Of a stretch of 51,327 bases of DNA, positions 18,766 to 26,592 are shown one piece after another. Position 1 is the stretch's first letter. Each line of letters opens with the position of its first letter. Origin of the DNA: Prevotella sp. UBA5387. Lineage in GTDB: Bacteria; Bacteroidota; Bacteroidia; Bacteroidales; Bacteroidaceae. The stretch covers positions 15,139-66,465 of the forward strand of contig DHOP01000096.1 of assembly GCA_002407775.1 (NCBI GenBank). Direction: 5' to 3'. A program made the translations under genes and the position numbers. The notes below the pieces were generated by a model, which was not told where the DNA came from, made no database searches, and was given only the letters and a program-made list of their open reading frames with translations.

Positions 18766-19094
18766 AGTTCTGATTGTGCCCTATTCATACCCTTCTTCGA
18801 CGGATAGTCATCTTTTCGCTTCAGGTTCATTGGGAACCATCCTTTTTCAACTCTTTTCTTTTGCTCAAAAAGTTCGCCAATTGACCAAAGTAAGCTTGCT
18901 CCAGCTACGCCTACGATTGATGATAATATTGTATTCTCCAGCAGCAATGAGCAGAAGATACATACAATTCCACCTACGAGAAAAAGCCACCAAGGACGAG
19001 TGCCCCAATAATATTCTGCTTTTATTACTATAGGATGGAAGAGCCCTATGATGAAAAAGGTGCTGACGGCTATGATTATTCCTGTGAAATACAT
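18762..19094 (-). CDS. DUF4491 small membrane protein
   Basis: A 110-residue protein with three or four hydrophobic helices (starting YFTGIIIAVSTFFIIGLFHP), a G-T-R-P-W-W-L-F block between helices and a basic C-terminal tail on the cytoplasmic side (FEQKKRVEKGWFPMN). It matches the DUF4491 family, which is mostly seen in Bacteroidetes and Firmicutes; function unknown. It overlaps rlmH by 4 nt and is the first gene of that unit. Confidence 0.8.
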   Translation of the reverse strand: MYFTGIIIAVSTFFIIGLFHPIVIKAEYYWGTRPWWLFLVGGIVCIFCSLLLENTILSSIVGVAGASLLWSIGELFEQKKRVEKGWFPMNLKRKDDYPSKKGMNRAQSEL

Positions 19095-19155
19095 CGGCCT
19101 AAGGTTCTTGGTTTAGTCGCTGTTTACAGCGAAATATTACACTATAATTTCTATG

Positions 19156-19184
19156 CAAAAATAGTAAAAATAACCCATATTCAA
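19156..19184 (-). promoter_or_regulatory. Promoter of the DUF4491-rlmH unit
   Basis: Minus-strand TATTTTTG (19163-19156) with TTG (19184-19182) about 18 bp upstream. It lies back to back with the phosphohexomutase promoter. Confidence 0.45.
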
Positions 19185-19208
19185 CCTCCTATTTTAGAAA
19201 TTAGTTAT

Positions 19209-19216
19209 TATCTTTG
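19209..19216 (+). promoter_or_regulatory. -7 box of the phosphohexomutase gene
   Basis: TATCTTTG followed by CAAA, a good match to the Bacteroidetes -7 box. It leaves a leader of about 95 nt before the start codon. Confidence 0.45.
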
Positions 19217-19318
19217 CAAAAGATAGGTTAACCGCAACACAAAGAAAAGAGTTTTTCCTATGCAATTTGGGGCCTATCTAGACCTGTCAATAACATTATA
19301 ATATAAATTTATTTCATC

Positions 19319-21064
19319 ATGGAAAAGGATGCAACACTAGTCGCTCAGTGTGAGGCAAAGGCCAAACAGTGGTTGTCTCCCTCATTTGACGAGGAAACAA
19401 GGAAACAAGTGCAGGAAATGCTTGACAATGAAGACAAGACTGAACTCATTGAATGCTTTTATAAAAATCTTGAATTTGGCACTGGCGGACTGCGTGGAAT
19501 CATGGGGGCAGGTACCAATAGAATGAATGTTTACAATGTTGGGATGGCAACGCAAGGGTTTGCTAACTACCTTAAAAAGAACTTTAACAATCTAGCACAA
19601 ATATCTGTTGTTGTTGGCTTTGATTGTCGCAACAATAGTAGCCTTTTTGCACAGACAGTAGCAAATGTTTTCTCTGCCAATGGCATCAAGGTGTATATTT
19701 TCGACGATTTACGCCCAACGCCAGAATGTTCTTATGCAATTCGCTATCTCAAAGCACAAGGTGGCGTAAACATAACAGCCAGCCACAATCCTCGTGAGTA
19801 TAATGGTTACAAGGCTTATTGGGAAGACGGAGCTCAGGTCCTTCAGCCTCATGATGAGGGAATCATCGACGAAGTGAACAAGGTATCAATAGATGATGTC
19901 AAGTTTGAGGGTAACAAGGAGCTTATGCAGATTATTGGCGAGGATATTGATGAGCCATATTTGCGTGATGTACGCACTTTATGCATTGATCCCGAGTTAT
20001 GCCGTCGCCAACATGATCTAAGCATTGTTTATACGCCACTCCATGGAGCTGGTCGTGTTTTGATTCCACGTTCTTTGGCATATTGGGGCTTTGACAATGT
20101 ACATTGTGTGCCAGAACAGATGATCAAAGATGGAAACTTCCCTACGGTAGACCGTCCGAATCCTGAGTTTGCTGAGGCTTTGACTCTTGGTTTACGTGAT
20201 GCCAAGAATCTCAATGCTGACATACTTATGGCAAGTGATCCAGATGCAGACCGTGTAGGTATGGCTTGCAAGAATAGTAAGGGTGAATGGGTTCTGATCA
20301 ATGGAAACCAGACTTGCCTTATCTTCCTCTGGTATATCATCACTAATCGTATAGCTAAGGGAAAGATGCAACCCAACGATTTCATAGTGAAAACCATCGT
20401 TACTACGGAGGTCATTCGACAGATTGCTGATAAGAATGACATTGAAATGCGTGACTGCTATACTGGTTTCAAGTGGATTGCCAATGAGGTACTTAAATCA
20501 GAGGGTAAGCAAAAGTATATTGGTGGAGGAGAGGAGAGTTATGGATTCTTAGCAGAAGATTTTGTTCGTGATAAGGATGCTGTGTCTGCCTGCTCCTTGC
20601 TAGCCGAAATTTGTGCATTTGCTAAAGACAAAGGAAAGACGCTCTATGATATTTTGATGGACATTTATATGGAATATGGGTTCTCTAAGGAGGTAACCAT
20701 CAATGTTGAGCGTCCTGGTAAGAGTGGAGCCGATGAGATTCAACAGATGATGGTCAACTATCGCAACAACCCACCAAAGTCGTTGAATGGTTCTAAGGTT
20801 ATCCTTTCGAAAGACTATCAGACACTTATTGCAACGGATGGAAGCGGTAAGCAAACTAAGCTTGATATGCCTACGACCAGCAATGTCCTTCAATGGTTTT
20901 GTGAGGATGGAACCAAGGTAAGTGTTCGTCCCTCTGGCACAGAGCCCAAGATCAAATTTTATATCGAGGTTAAAGCTCAAATGAAAGATGCTTCTCAGTA
21001 CGAGACACTCGATAAACAGAGTCTGGGCAGTGTAGAGATTATACGCAAGGACCTTGGCGTGTAA
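19319..21064 (+). CDS. Phosphoglucomutase/phosphomannomutase (alpha-D-phosphohexomutase)
   Basis: Interconverts hexose 1- and 6-phosphates. At 581 residues it is of the long, PgcA-like type. Domain 1 has FGTGGLRGIMGAG and the phosphoserine loop NITASHNPREYNGYK; domain 2 has the metal loop ASDPDADRVGMA; domain 3 has the sugar loop GGGEESYGFL; domain 4 has the phosphate loop VRPSGTEPKIKFY. All four landmarks are intact. It supplies glucose 1-phosphate or mannose 1-phosphate for nucleotide sugars. The downstream glycosyltransferases may use such products, but a 300-bp gap with hairpins and repeats separates them. Confidence 0.95.
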   Translation: MEKDATLVAQCEAKAKQWLSPSFDEETRKQVQEMLDNEDKTELIECFYKNLEFGTGGLRGIMGAGTNRMNVYNVGMATQGFANYLKKNFNNLAQISVVVGFDCRNNSSLFAQTVANVFSANGIKVYIFDDLRPTPECSYAIRYLKAQGGVNITASHNPREYNGYKAYWEDGAQVLQPHDEGIIDEVNKVSIDDVKFEGNKELMQIIGEDIDEPYLRDVRTLCIDPELCRRQHDLSIVYTPLHGAGRVLIPRSLAYWGFDNVHCVPEQMIKDGNFPTVDRPNPEFAEALTLGLRDAKNLNADILMASDPDADRVGMACKNSKGEWVLINGNQTCLIFLWYIITNRIAKGKMQPNDFIVKTIVTTEVIRQIADKNDIEMRDCYTGFKWIANEVLKSEGKQKYIGGGEESYGFLAEDFVRDKDAVSACSLLAEICAFAKDKGKTLYDILMDIYMEYGFSKEVTINVERPGKSGADEIQQMMVNYRNNPPKSLNGSKVILSKDYQTLIATDGSGKQTKLDMPTTSNVLQWFCEDGTKVSVRPSGTEPKIKFYIEVKAQMKDASQYETLDKQSLGSVEIIRKDLGV

Positions 21065-21073
21065 CGATGAAGT

Positions 21074-21093
21074 GTAGTGATTTTTATCACTAC
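21074..21093 (+). terminator. Small hairpin just after the phosphohexomutase gene
   Basis: gtagtgat (21074-21081) pairs with atcactac (21086-21093) around a tttt loop, 10 nt past the stop codon. It probably acts together with the larger hairpin at 21136-21181. Confidence 0.45.
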
Positions 21094-21135
21094 TATTTCA
21101 GGATAACAACACACATTTAAGCTATGATCTTTTTC

Positions 21136-21181
21136 ACTCATCTTCAGAATGCAATAATCAATTGTGTTTCTGGAGATGAGT
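21136..21181 (+). terminator. Second hairpin after the phosphohexomutase gene
   Basis: actcatcttcagaa (21136-21149) pairs with ttctggagatgagt (21168-21181), 14 bp with one G-U pair and an 18-nt loop. No strong T-run follows on the plus strand. Confidence 0.5.
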
Positions 21182-21201
21182 ATAAAGGTGTTCAGGGATG
21201 T

Positions 21202-21311
21202 TGTTTCAAATTAATTCACAACATGAAACAAATTGATTCACTCTGTGATTCAAATTGTTTTACTCTGTGATTCAAATTGTTTTACTCTGTGATTCAAATT
21301 GTTTCACAACC
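21202..21311. repeat. Five-unit tandem array of a 22-bp repeat
   Basis: Five consecutive 22-bp units in exact phase at 21202, 21224, 21246, 21268 and 21290. Units 3 and 4 are identical (TGATTCAAATTGTTTTAC plus TCTG); unit 5 differs at a few bases in its last third; units 1 and 2 are more diverged, with changes on both sides of the shared CAAATT core. The core is close to palindromic. Related units occur at 10-31 and 39945-39988. The array lies immediately before the GT39 gene, so it may sit in or near its promoter or be a mobile intergenic repeat. Confidence 0.85.
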
Positions 21312-21362
21312 GGATTTCATAGTCTAATTTCCGCTATACGTATAGATACATATGTTCTCAAC

Positions 21363-22643
21363 ATGATGAAGACTAAGATTCAGTGGATAGTAATTGTCGT
21401 AGCATTTTTGCCAATGCTTTTGCTGCGTGACTTTACACCAGACAACGAAGGACGCTATCTTGCTATTGCCGATGAGGCTCTAAGAAGTGGCCACTTTTTT
21501 TCGTTTGTGTGGGATGGGCAGCCTTATGCGGACAAACCGCCTCTTTATTTGTGGCTTGTCATGTTGAGTCGTGTGATTTGGGGACAGCATTCTATGTTTG
21601 CTTTGAGCCTTTTGTCGTTCATTCCAGCTATAGGCATTAGTTCTTTGATGGATCAGTGGACACACAAAGAGTTACCAGAGAATTTTCGTCGCTTAGCAAC
21701 ACTGATGTTATTCACGACGGTTTATTTTATGGGGCCAGCTTTGGTTGTTCGAATGGATATGCTGATGTGCCTATTTATTGTACTAGCATTGAGGTCTTTC
21801 TGGCGGCTATACACAGGTCATGCAAAACCAAGCGAGCAGTGGCTCTTGGGCATTTGGCTCTTTTTAGCTCTTTTTACGAAGGGGCCATTAGGCATCCTCA
21901 TACCTTTGATATCAATTGTTGTCTATATTGGATGGCAACGACGTTGGCATGATATAGGAAAGTTTTTGAATTGGCGAACATGGATCGTGATCATTCTAGG
22001 ATGTACGGTATGGTTTGCTCTTACTTATCGCGAAGCAGGTGTCGATTATCTTTACAACCTAGTGTTCCATCAAACGGTGGATAGAGGGATCAATTCTTTC
22101 CATCATGCACGTCCATTCTATTACTATTTAATATCTATTTGGTATATGTGGTTGCCTTGGTCACTGCTTTGCGTTGCTGGAATTGTCGTGACGTTGGTGC
22201 ACAAAGAAAGGAAATCAGATATTCAAACATTCTTTTTATGTGTTGCGCTCATTACGATTCTTCTTCTTTCCTTTATAAGTTCCAAGCTCCAAATATATCT
22301 TCTTCCGGCTTTTCCATTTGTTATCTATTTTACCGCTTATGTGATTAAGGCTTATGATGGTAAACGCTGGATAATTTGGGTGCTCGCTATACCAGAACTT
22401 CTTTTTGCGCTGACATTGCCTGCTTTATTTGTTGTTCGAGATTTAATAGATGTTCCGACATTATCAGAGCCAATTGTGTTAGCAGCAGTAACGGTTCTTA
22501 GTTTGTTTTCTATTGCCTCGTTGTTTAAGCTGATGAGACATAAGTCCTTACTTCAATCGGCTAGCGTCTTGGGCTATGGGGTCCTCTCTACACTTGCCAT
22601 TCTTGGATTGGGAATGCCAATCCTGAATCAATATATCACTTAA
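21363..22643 (+). CDS. GT39-family membrane glycosyltransferase (ArnT/PMT-like)
   Basis: A 426-residue polytopic protein with about ten membrane helices. Near the N terminus is the acidic loop RDFTPDNEGRYLAIADEAL, followed by YADKPPLYLWL. These match the first periplasmic loop of ArnT-like GT39/GT83 enzymes, where the Asp/Glu are catalytic and the KPPL block binds the lipid carrier. Such enzymes move a sugar from a polyprenyl-phosphate donor to lipid A or proteins at the periplasmic face. I start it at the first Met of the pair at 21363/21366 because an earlier in-frame ATG at 21255 lies inside the 22-bp repeat array. It is followed by GT2 and LAB_N genes that fit donor synthesis and handling. 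Acceptor and sugar are unknown. Confidence 0.87.
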   Translation: MMKTKIQWIVIVVAFLPMLLLRDFTPDNEGRYLAIADEALRSGHFFSFVWDGQPYADKPPLYLWLVMLSRVIWGQHSMFALSLLSFIPAIGISSLMDQWTHKELPENFRRLATLMLFTTVYFMGPALVVRMDMLMCLFIVLALRSFWRLYTGHAKPSEQWLLGIWLFLALFTKGPLGILIPLISIVVYIGWQRRWHDIGKFLNWRTWIVIILGCTVWFALTYREAGVDYLYNLVFHQTVDRGINSFHHARPFYYYLISIWYMWLPWSLLCVAGIVVTLVHKERKSDIQTFFLCVALITILLLSFISSKLQIYLLPAFPFVIYFTAYVIKAYDGKRWIIWVLAIPELLFALTLPALFVVRDLIDVPTLSEPIVLAAVTVLSLFSIASLFKLMRHKSLLQSASVLGYGVLSTLAILGLGMPILNQYIT

Positions 22644-22850
22644 TACAACATCAACATTGTAATTATGAATTTATAAGTAACTAGAGTTGCTTAGTTTTTA
22701 TGGTTACCATTAATGAAGTGTATTGCCATTAATAAAATTCTAGAAAGTTGGCATTGATAGTATTTATGAGTAAAGAAACAGACAGCTCAAATACTTTTCC
22801 ATCCTATTAAGTTAGACGATTATACTATTAAGCAAAAGAAAAATTATTTA

Positions 22851-23579
22851 ATGAATATAACAAAAGAATACGACTTTACTATTATCGTACCTATATACAA
22901 TGAGGAAGATAATATGGAAAGGCTTGAGAAGGAACTTACTTCATACTTGAACATTGCTCCTGTTAAAACCTGTGTGTTGATCATTAATGATGGATCTAAG
23001 GATAATAGTCTGCAGATTATTAAAGAATGCTGTAATCGACACGACAGCTTCTTCTATATTTCGTCAATCGAAAACCATGGGTTGAGTACAGCTATTAAAG
23101 CAGGATTTGATTATGTTGAAAGTCGTTACGTTGGATATATAGACTCAGACTTACAAACCAATCCTAAGGATTTCAATTTACTTTTGGACTACGTGAAAGA
23201 TTATCAGTTGGTTTCTGGTATTCGTGCTAACCGCAAAGATTCGGCATTTAAGAACTTTCAGTCCAAGATAGCCAATTCCTTTCGCCGTTATATGACTGGT
23301 GACACGGCTACAGACACAGGTTGTCCGCTAAAAGTGATGTGGACTGATTATGCAAAAAAAATGCCATTCTTTGATGGCATGCATCGTTTTTTACCTGCAC
23401 TGATAATGCTTGTCGGTGGTAAGTTTATGGAGTTACCAGTGCGCCACTATCCACGAACAGCAGGAGTATCAAAGTATCATCTTTGGAATCGACTTAAAGG
23501 GCCGTTTATCGACTGCTTTGCTTTTCGGTGGATGAAAAAGCGCTATATTAGATATCAAATAGACGAAAGTAAACTATGA
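22851..23579 (+). CDS. GT2-family glycosyltransferase (polyprenyl-phosphate sugar synthase type)
   Basis: A 242-residue GT-A enzyme. It opens FTIIVPIYNEEDNMERLEKEL, has the nucleotide loop LIINDGSKDNSLQII and the metal site YIDSDLQTNPKDF, close to the D-A-D-L-Q of dolichol- or undecaprenyl-phosphate glycosyltransferases. No C-terminal membrane helices are present, as in DPM1-like enzymes and unlike ArnC. The stop overlaps the start of the LAB_N gene by 4 nt (ATGA), so the two are translationally coupled. Probable role: load a sugar onto undecaprenyl phosphate on the cytoplasmic side. Confidence 0.88.
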   Translation: MNITKEYDFTIIVPIYNEEDNMERLEKELTSYLNIAPVKTCVLIINDGSKDNSLQIIKECCNRHDSFFYISSIENHGLSTAIKAGFDYVESRYVGYIDSDLQTNPKDFNLLLDYVKDYQLVSGIRANRKDSAFKNFQSKIANSFRRYMTGDTATDTGCPLKVMWTDYAKKMPFFDGMHRFLPALIMLVGGKFMELPVRHYPRTAGVSKYHLWNRLKGPFIDCFAFRWMKKRYIRYQIDESKL

Positions 23580-24226
23580 GTCACCCTTTAGTATATGGCG
23601 TAGGGTTCCTTGCGCAAGCATTTTTCTCTGGACGCATCTTGGTACAATGGCTTCTTTCGGAGCGTGCAAAGCGTGTCTTGTCACCTGATATTTTTTGGGT
23701 GTTTAGTCTGATAGGTAGCGTTTTGCTTTTTTTCTATGGTTGGATGCGTGACGATTTTTCTATCATTTTTGGTCAGCTCATCACCTATTACATTTATATC
23801 TGGAACCTGAACACAAAAGGATTGTGGCATAAACTGCCACAGATTGCTCGCTGGCTCCTGTTCGTATTACCAGTTATAGCTGTGATGCTCATGCTTTCCG
23901 ATGCTTCGGCATTTGTTCAACAGTTCTTTCATAACGACAAGGTACCAATGTGGTTATTGGTCTTCGGAAGTTTGGGGCAAGTCATCTTCACACTCCGTTT
24001 CGTGTATCAGTGGTATTATTCATTTCGTCGACATGCATCTATCTTGCCCATTGGTTTCTGGGTAATCAGTCTTATAGGATCGGGTATTATTGTAACTTAT
24101 GCTATTATTCGTCTCGATCCTGTGCTTATCTTAGGGCAGTCAGTGGGTTTTATTGCATATTCTCGTAATATTGTTCTGTCTTTACATGCTAATGCAGAAA
24201 CTTCTTCTGTAGAAAAAACATCATAA
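23576..24226 (+). CDS. Membrane protein with two LAB_N (lipid-A-disaccharide synthase N-terminal type) domains
   Basis: A 216-residue protein of about six membrane helices built from two similar halves. Half 1 (about 6-80) contains GFLAQAFFSGRILVQWLLSE, then FWVFSLIGSVLLFFYG and FGQLITYYIYIWNLN. Half 2 (about 120-205) repeats the plan with GSLGQVIFTLRFVYQWYYS, FWVISLIGSGIIVTYA and LGQSVGFIAYSRNIVL. LAB_N takes its name from a segment fused to LpxB in some bacteria; alone, its role is unclear. The internal duplication, size and coupling to GT2 resemble small multidrug-resistance-type flippase subunits, so I infer a lipid carrier transport or binding role. Confidence 0.82.
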   Translation: MSHPLVYGVGFLAQAFFSGRILVQWLLSERAKRVLSPDIFWVFSLIGSVLLFFYGWMRDDFSIIFGQLITYYIYIWNLNTKGLWHKLPQIARWLLFVLPVIAVMLMLSDASAFVQQFFHNDKVPMWLLVFGSLGQVIFTLRFVYQWYYSFRRHASILPIGFWVISLIGSGIIVTYAIIRLDPVLILGQSVGFIAYSRNIVLSLHANAETSSVEKTS

Positions 24227-24301
24227 ATTTGGATTAAGTTAGTTGTTGGTATTATCCGGAATTCATTCTTGGAGATTATTGTACTATGCCATTTGGTATT
24301 A

Positions 24302-24326
24302 CGACATGGTAAAGTATAGCATGTCG
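24302..24326. terminator. Weak inverted repeat after the LAB_N gene
   Basis: cgacatg (24302-24308) and catgtcg (24320-24326) form a 7-bp stem with an 11-nt loop, 76 bp past the LAB_N stop. It has no T-run, so a terminator role is only possible. The rest of the gap up to 24526 shows a weak -7-like TAATTTTG at 24465-24472 before the PAP2 gene. Confidence 0.25.
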
Positions 24327-24525
24327 CAACGCTATATGGTTTGTAGATTTTGACCAAACCTATTTCCTACTATAAATGCCACGTTGCTTAATAGACAATT
24401 ATTAAAAATATATTAATTCCAAGAGAAAAGTCATAATCTCAAAGCTTTGTCCCAGATTACTTTCTAATTTTGCCAATCGAACAAAGTGTTTTGTTTATCT
24501 GAAGGTAAGTTTTGTTTAGTATGTT

Positions 24526-25797
24526 ATGAGTAGAGTCATTTCTTTATTTATTTTGATATTTGGTCTGCATATAGGAAGTATGCGACTCGAAGCACAAATA
24601 CTTTCCACTGATACGTTTAAAGTAATCGGTGAGGGTGCACAAGGCAGTCTTCCTCAAGATCGTATCCTTGATCATTTATCGCAGACCCGATTGTTTCAAG
24701 CTACTTATATAGGAGTGCCGTTAATTGCCGTAGGAATTATTGAAAAGCAGGAAGATACAAAGTTTAGGCAGTTGCGCAATGAGTTCATGCCTCAGTTTCA
24801 TCATAGTATTGACAATTATACGCAATATCTTCCAACGGCTGTTCTTTTTGGACTGAAGACGGCAGGAGTAAAAAGTCGTAGTTTGTGGGGGCGTATGTTG
24901 GTAAGTGATGCTTTGTCTATGACACTTATGACATGTGTTGTGCAAGGATTGAAGCACACTACTAACATACCTCGTCCAGATGGATCTAATAGTCATAGCT
25001 TTCCTTCAGGACATACTGCAACAGCTTTCATGACAGCAACCATGCTTACGAAAGAATATGGCTACATAAGCCCATGGGTTGGAGTAGGAGCTTATAGCAT
25101 TGCTACGGCAACAGGATTGATGCGCGTTGCAAATAATAAACATTGGTTAAGTGACGTGTTGGTAGGTGCGGGTATTGGTGTTATCAGCACTGAAGTTGGT
25201 TATTGGATAGCCGATAAGATTTTTAAGAATAAAGGCTTAGAAATTGGCAATGATCGTTCTGTTGAGACAATAGACTTCAATAGAAACCCCTCGTGTCTTG
25301 GATTGTACATGGGAATCAATCTTCCTCTGAGTAAATTTGATATTGATGATACACACGCACTTCGGACTTCATCAGGCATGACAATTGGTCTGGACGGAGT
25401 CTATTTCCTTAATAGGTATATCGGTATCGGTGGTCGAGCTACTGTCTCTAATCTTCAATTTATCCTTAATGATACGCAAGCACCATCTAACACATTCGAT
25501 TTCTCAACCATAGCGATTGGACCTTACATTTCGTTTCCTTTGAGTAATAGGTGGAATGTTGGGAGTAGATTATTAGTTGGGGCTGTACATTATCCCCAAA
25601 TGACAATAGGTGATTTGCAATTAGGTCATCGTAATGAGCTGATGGTAGGAAGTGGCGCTTCAATGGACTATCTTATCCATTCTCAACTTTCTGGCAGTTT
25701 ATTTTTTGATTACAACATCCAAGGTCCACCAAGTGTCCAAAGCAACGAATACATTCATTTGTTCACTTTTGGTGCTAAAGTCGCAATCAGGTTTTGA
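24526..25797 (+). CDS. PAP2-family phosphatase with a C-terminal outer-membrane-type beta domain
   Basis: A 423-residue protein. After an N-terminal signal or first helix, residues about 50-235 form a PAP2 domain with all three acid phosphatase motifs: K143-H-T-T-N-I-P-R-P151, SFPSGHTATA with H163, and R200 followed by H206 and D210. Residues about 255-423 are different: amphipathic beta strands rich in Gly, Tyr and Ser (LGLYMGINLPLSKFD, YIGIGGRATVSN), ending in KVAIRF, an outer-membrane-barrel-like C terminus with terminal Phe. PAP2 relatives in Gram-negatives remove phosphate from lipid A or undecaprenyl pyrophosphate. It lies 299 bp after the LAB_N gene on the same strand. Its substrate and membrane location are inference. 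Confidence 0.85.
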   Translation: MSRVISLFILIFGLHIGSMRLEAQILSTDTFKVIGEGAQGSLPQDRILDHLSQTRLFQATYIGVPLIAVGIIEKQEDTKFRQLRNEFMPQFHHSIDNYTQYLPTAVLFGLKTAGVKSRSLWGRMLVSDALSMTLMTCVVQGLKHTTNIPRPDGSNSHSFPSGHTATAFMTATMLTKEYGYISPWVGVGAYSIATATGLMRVANNKHWLSDVLVGAGIGVISTEVGYWIADKIFKNKGLEIGNDRSVETIDFNRNPSCLGLYMGINLPLSKFDIDDTHALRTSSGMTIGLDGVYFLNRYIGIGGRATVSNLQFILNDTQAPSNTFDFSTIAIGPYISFPLSNRWNVGSRLLVGAVHYPQMTIGDLQLGHRNELMVGSGASMDYLIHSQLSGSLFFDYNIQGPPSVQSNEYIHLFTFGAKVAIRF

Positions 25798-25833
25798 ATT
25801 GGATGAATAGTGCAAATTTTGAGCATACTGCTA

Positions 25834-25862
25834 TTGCTATTTTGGACGTTTAGTTATCTTTG
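25834..25862 (+). promoter_or_regulatory. Promoter of the CAT-family gene
   Basis: TTG (25834-25836), 18 bp, then TATCTTTG (25855-25862). The start codon is 88 bp downstream. Confidence 0.5.
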
Positions 25863-25950
25863 CAAAGCTTTCATTAACGTAGATGCCATTGTGGTATCTG
25901 AAAGAGCTAGCATAAGCCAATAGACTGGTCATTATAACTATAATAAAATC

Positions 25951-26592
25951 ATGAAGTATCAAGTAGAGCTGGCCAGTTGGTCGAGACGCGACAACTGGCA
26001 GTTTATGAAGGAGTTTGCTAATAGTTGGTATAGTATCACTACGGAATTAGACTGCACGGAAGCATTTGAGGAAAGTAAACAAAAGCATACCTCTTTCTTT
26101 ATAAAATACCTCTATGCTATTCTCCGTTCAGCCAATGAGGTTAAGGAATTTGGTTATCGACCAGACGGAGACGGCGTCTGTTGGTTTGATACTATTGGTG
26201 CGACAGTTCCAATAGCAGTTCCCGGTGGTACTTTCTATACTGTACTCATCCCATATTTGGAAGACTATGATATCTTTTATAATAAAGTAAAAGACCTCAC
26301 GTATAACATTCCCAAGGATGGTGATCCCTATGGCGTGAATCGTCTTCTGATAGAATCTGGTGAAACTGGGGTAATCAATATTTCTGCTACTCCAAATCTT
26401 TATTTCACAGGAATTACCTATACTTTTCATCGTAATGGGTTGGGTAGTGATTGGCCTTTGTTGAATGTGGGCAAAGTAATTCGTCGTGAAGGCAGATGGA
26501 TAATGCCTCTCGGAATCTACGTTGACCACTGTTTTGTAGATGGAGCTAACCTAGCCGACTTTGTTGAAAGGGTGCAGAAACACTTAAATTGA
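25951..26592 (+). CDS. Chloramphenicol acetyltransferase-family acyltransferase (type A CAT fold)
   Basis: A 213-residue protein of classical CAT length. Family landmarks are FFIKYLYAILRSANEVKEF near residue 50, the INISATPNLYFTGI strand, and the active site YVDHCFVDGANLADFVERVQ, giving catalytic H193 and structural D197 (the usual HHxxxDG has Asp in place of the first His). The active form would be a trimer using acetyl-CoA. Whether chloramphenicol is the substrate cannot be decided; many chromosomal Bacteroidales homologues have no known resistance role. Its 3' end overlaps the convergent thioesterase gene by 9 nt. Confidence 0.85.
   Translation: MKYQVELASWSRRDNWQFMKEFANSWYSITTELDCTEAFEESKQKHTSFFIKYLYAILRSANEVKEFGYRPDGDGVCWFDTIGATVPIAVPGGTFYTVLIPYLEDYDIFYNKVKDLTYNIPKDGDPYGVNRLLIESGETGVINISATPNLYFTGITYTFHRNGLGSDWPLLNVGKVIRREGRWIMPLGIYVDHCFVDGANLADFVERVQKHLN

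Noticed and set aside
21202..21311. Possible CRISPR array from the regular repeats.
   Set aside because: The 22-bp units are contiguous with no spacers, and there are no cas genes in the window.
21255..21362. N-terminal extension of the GT39 gene from an ATG at 21255.
   Set aside because: The extension is encoded by the tandem 22-bp repeats and has no membrane-protein character; the Met pair at 21363/21366 fits the family start.
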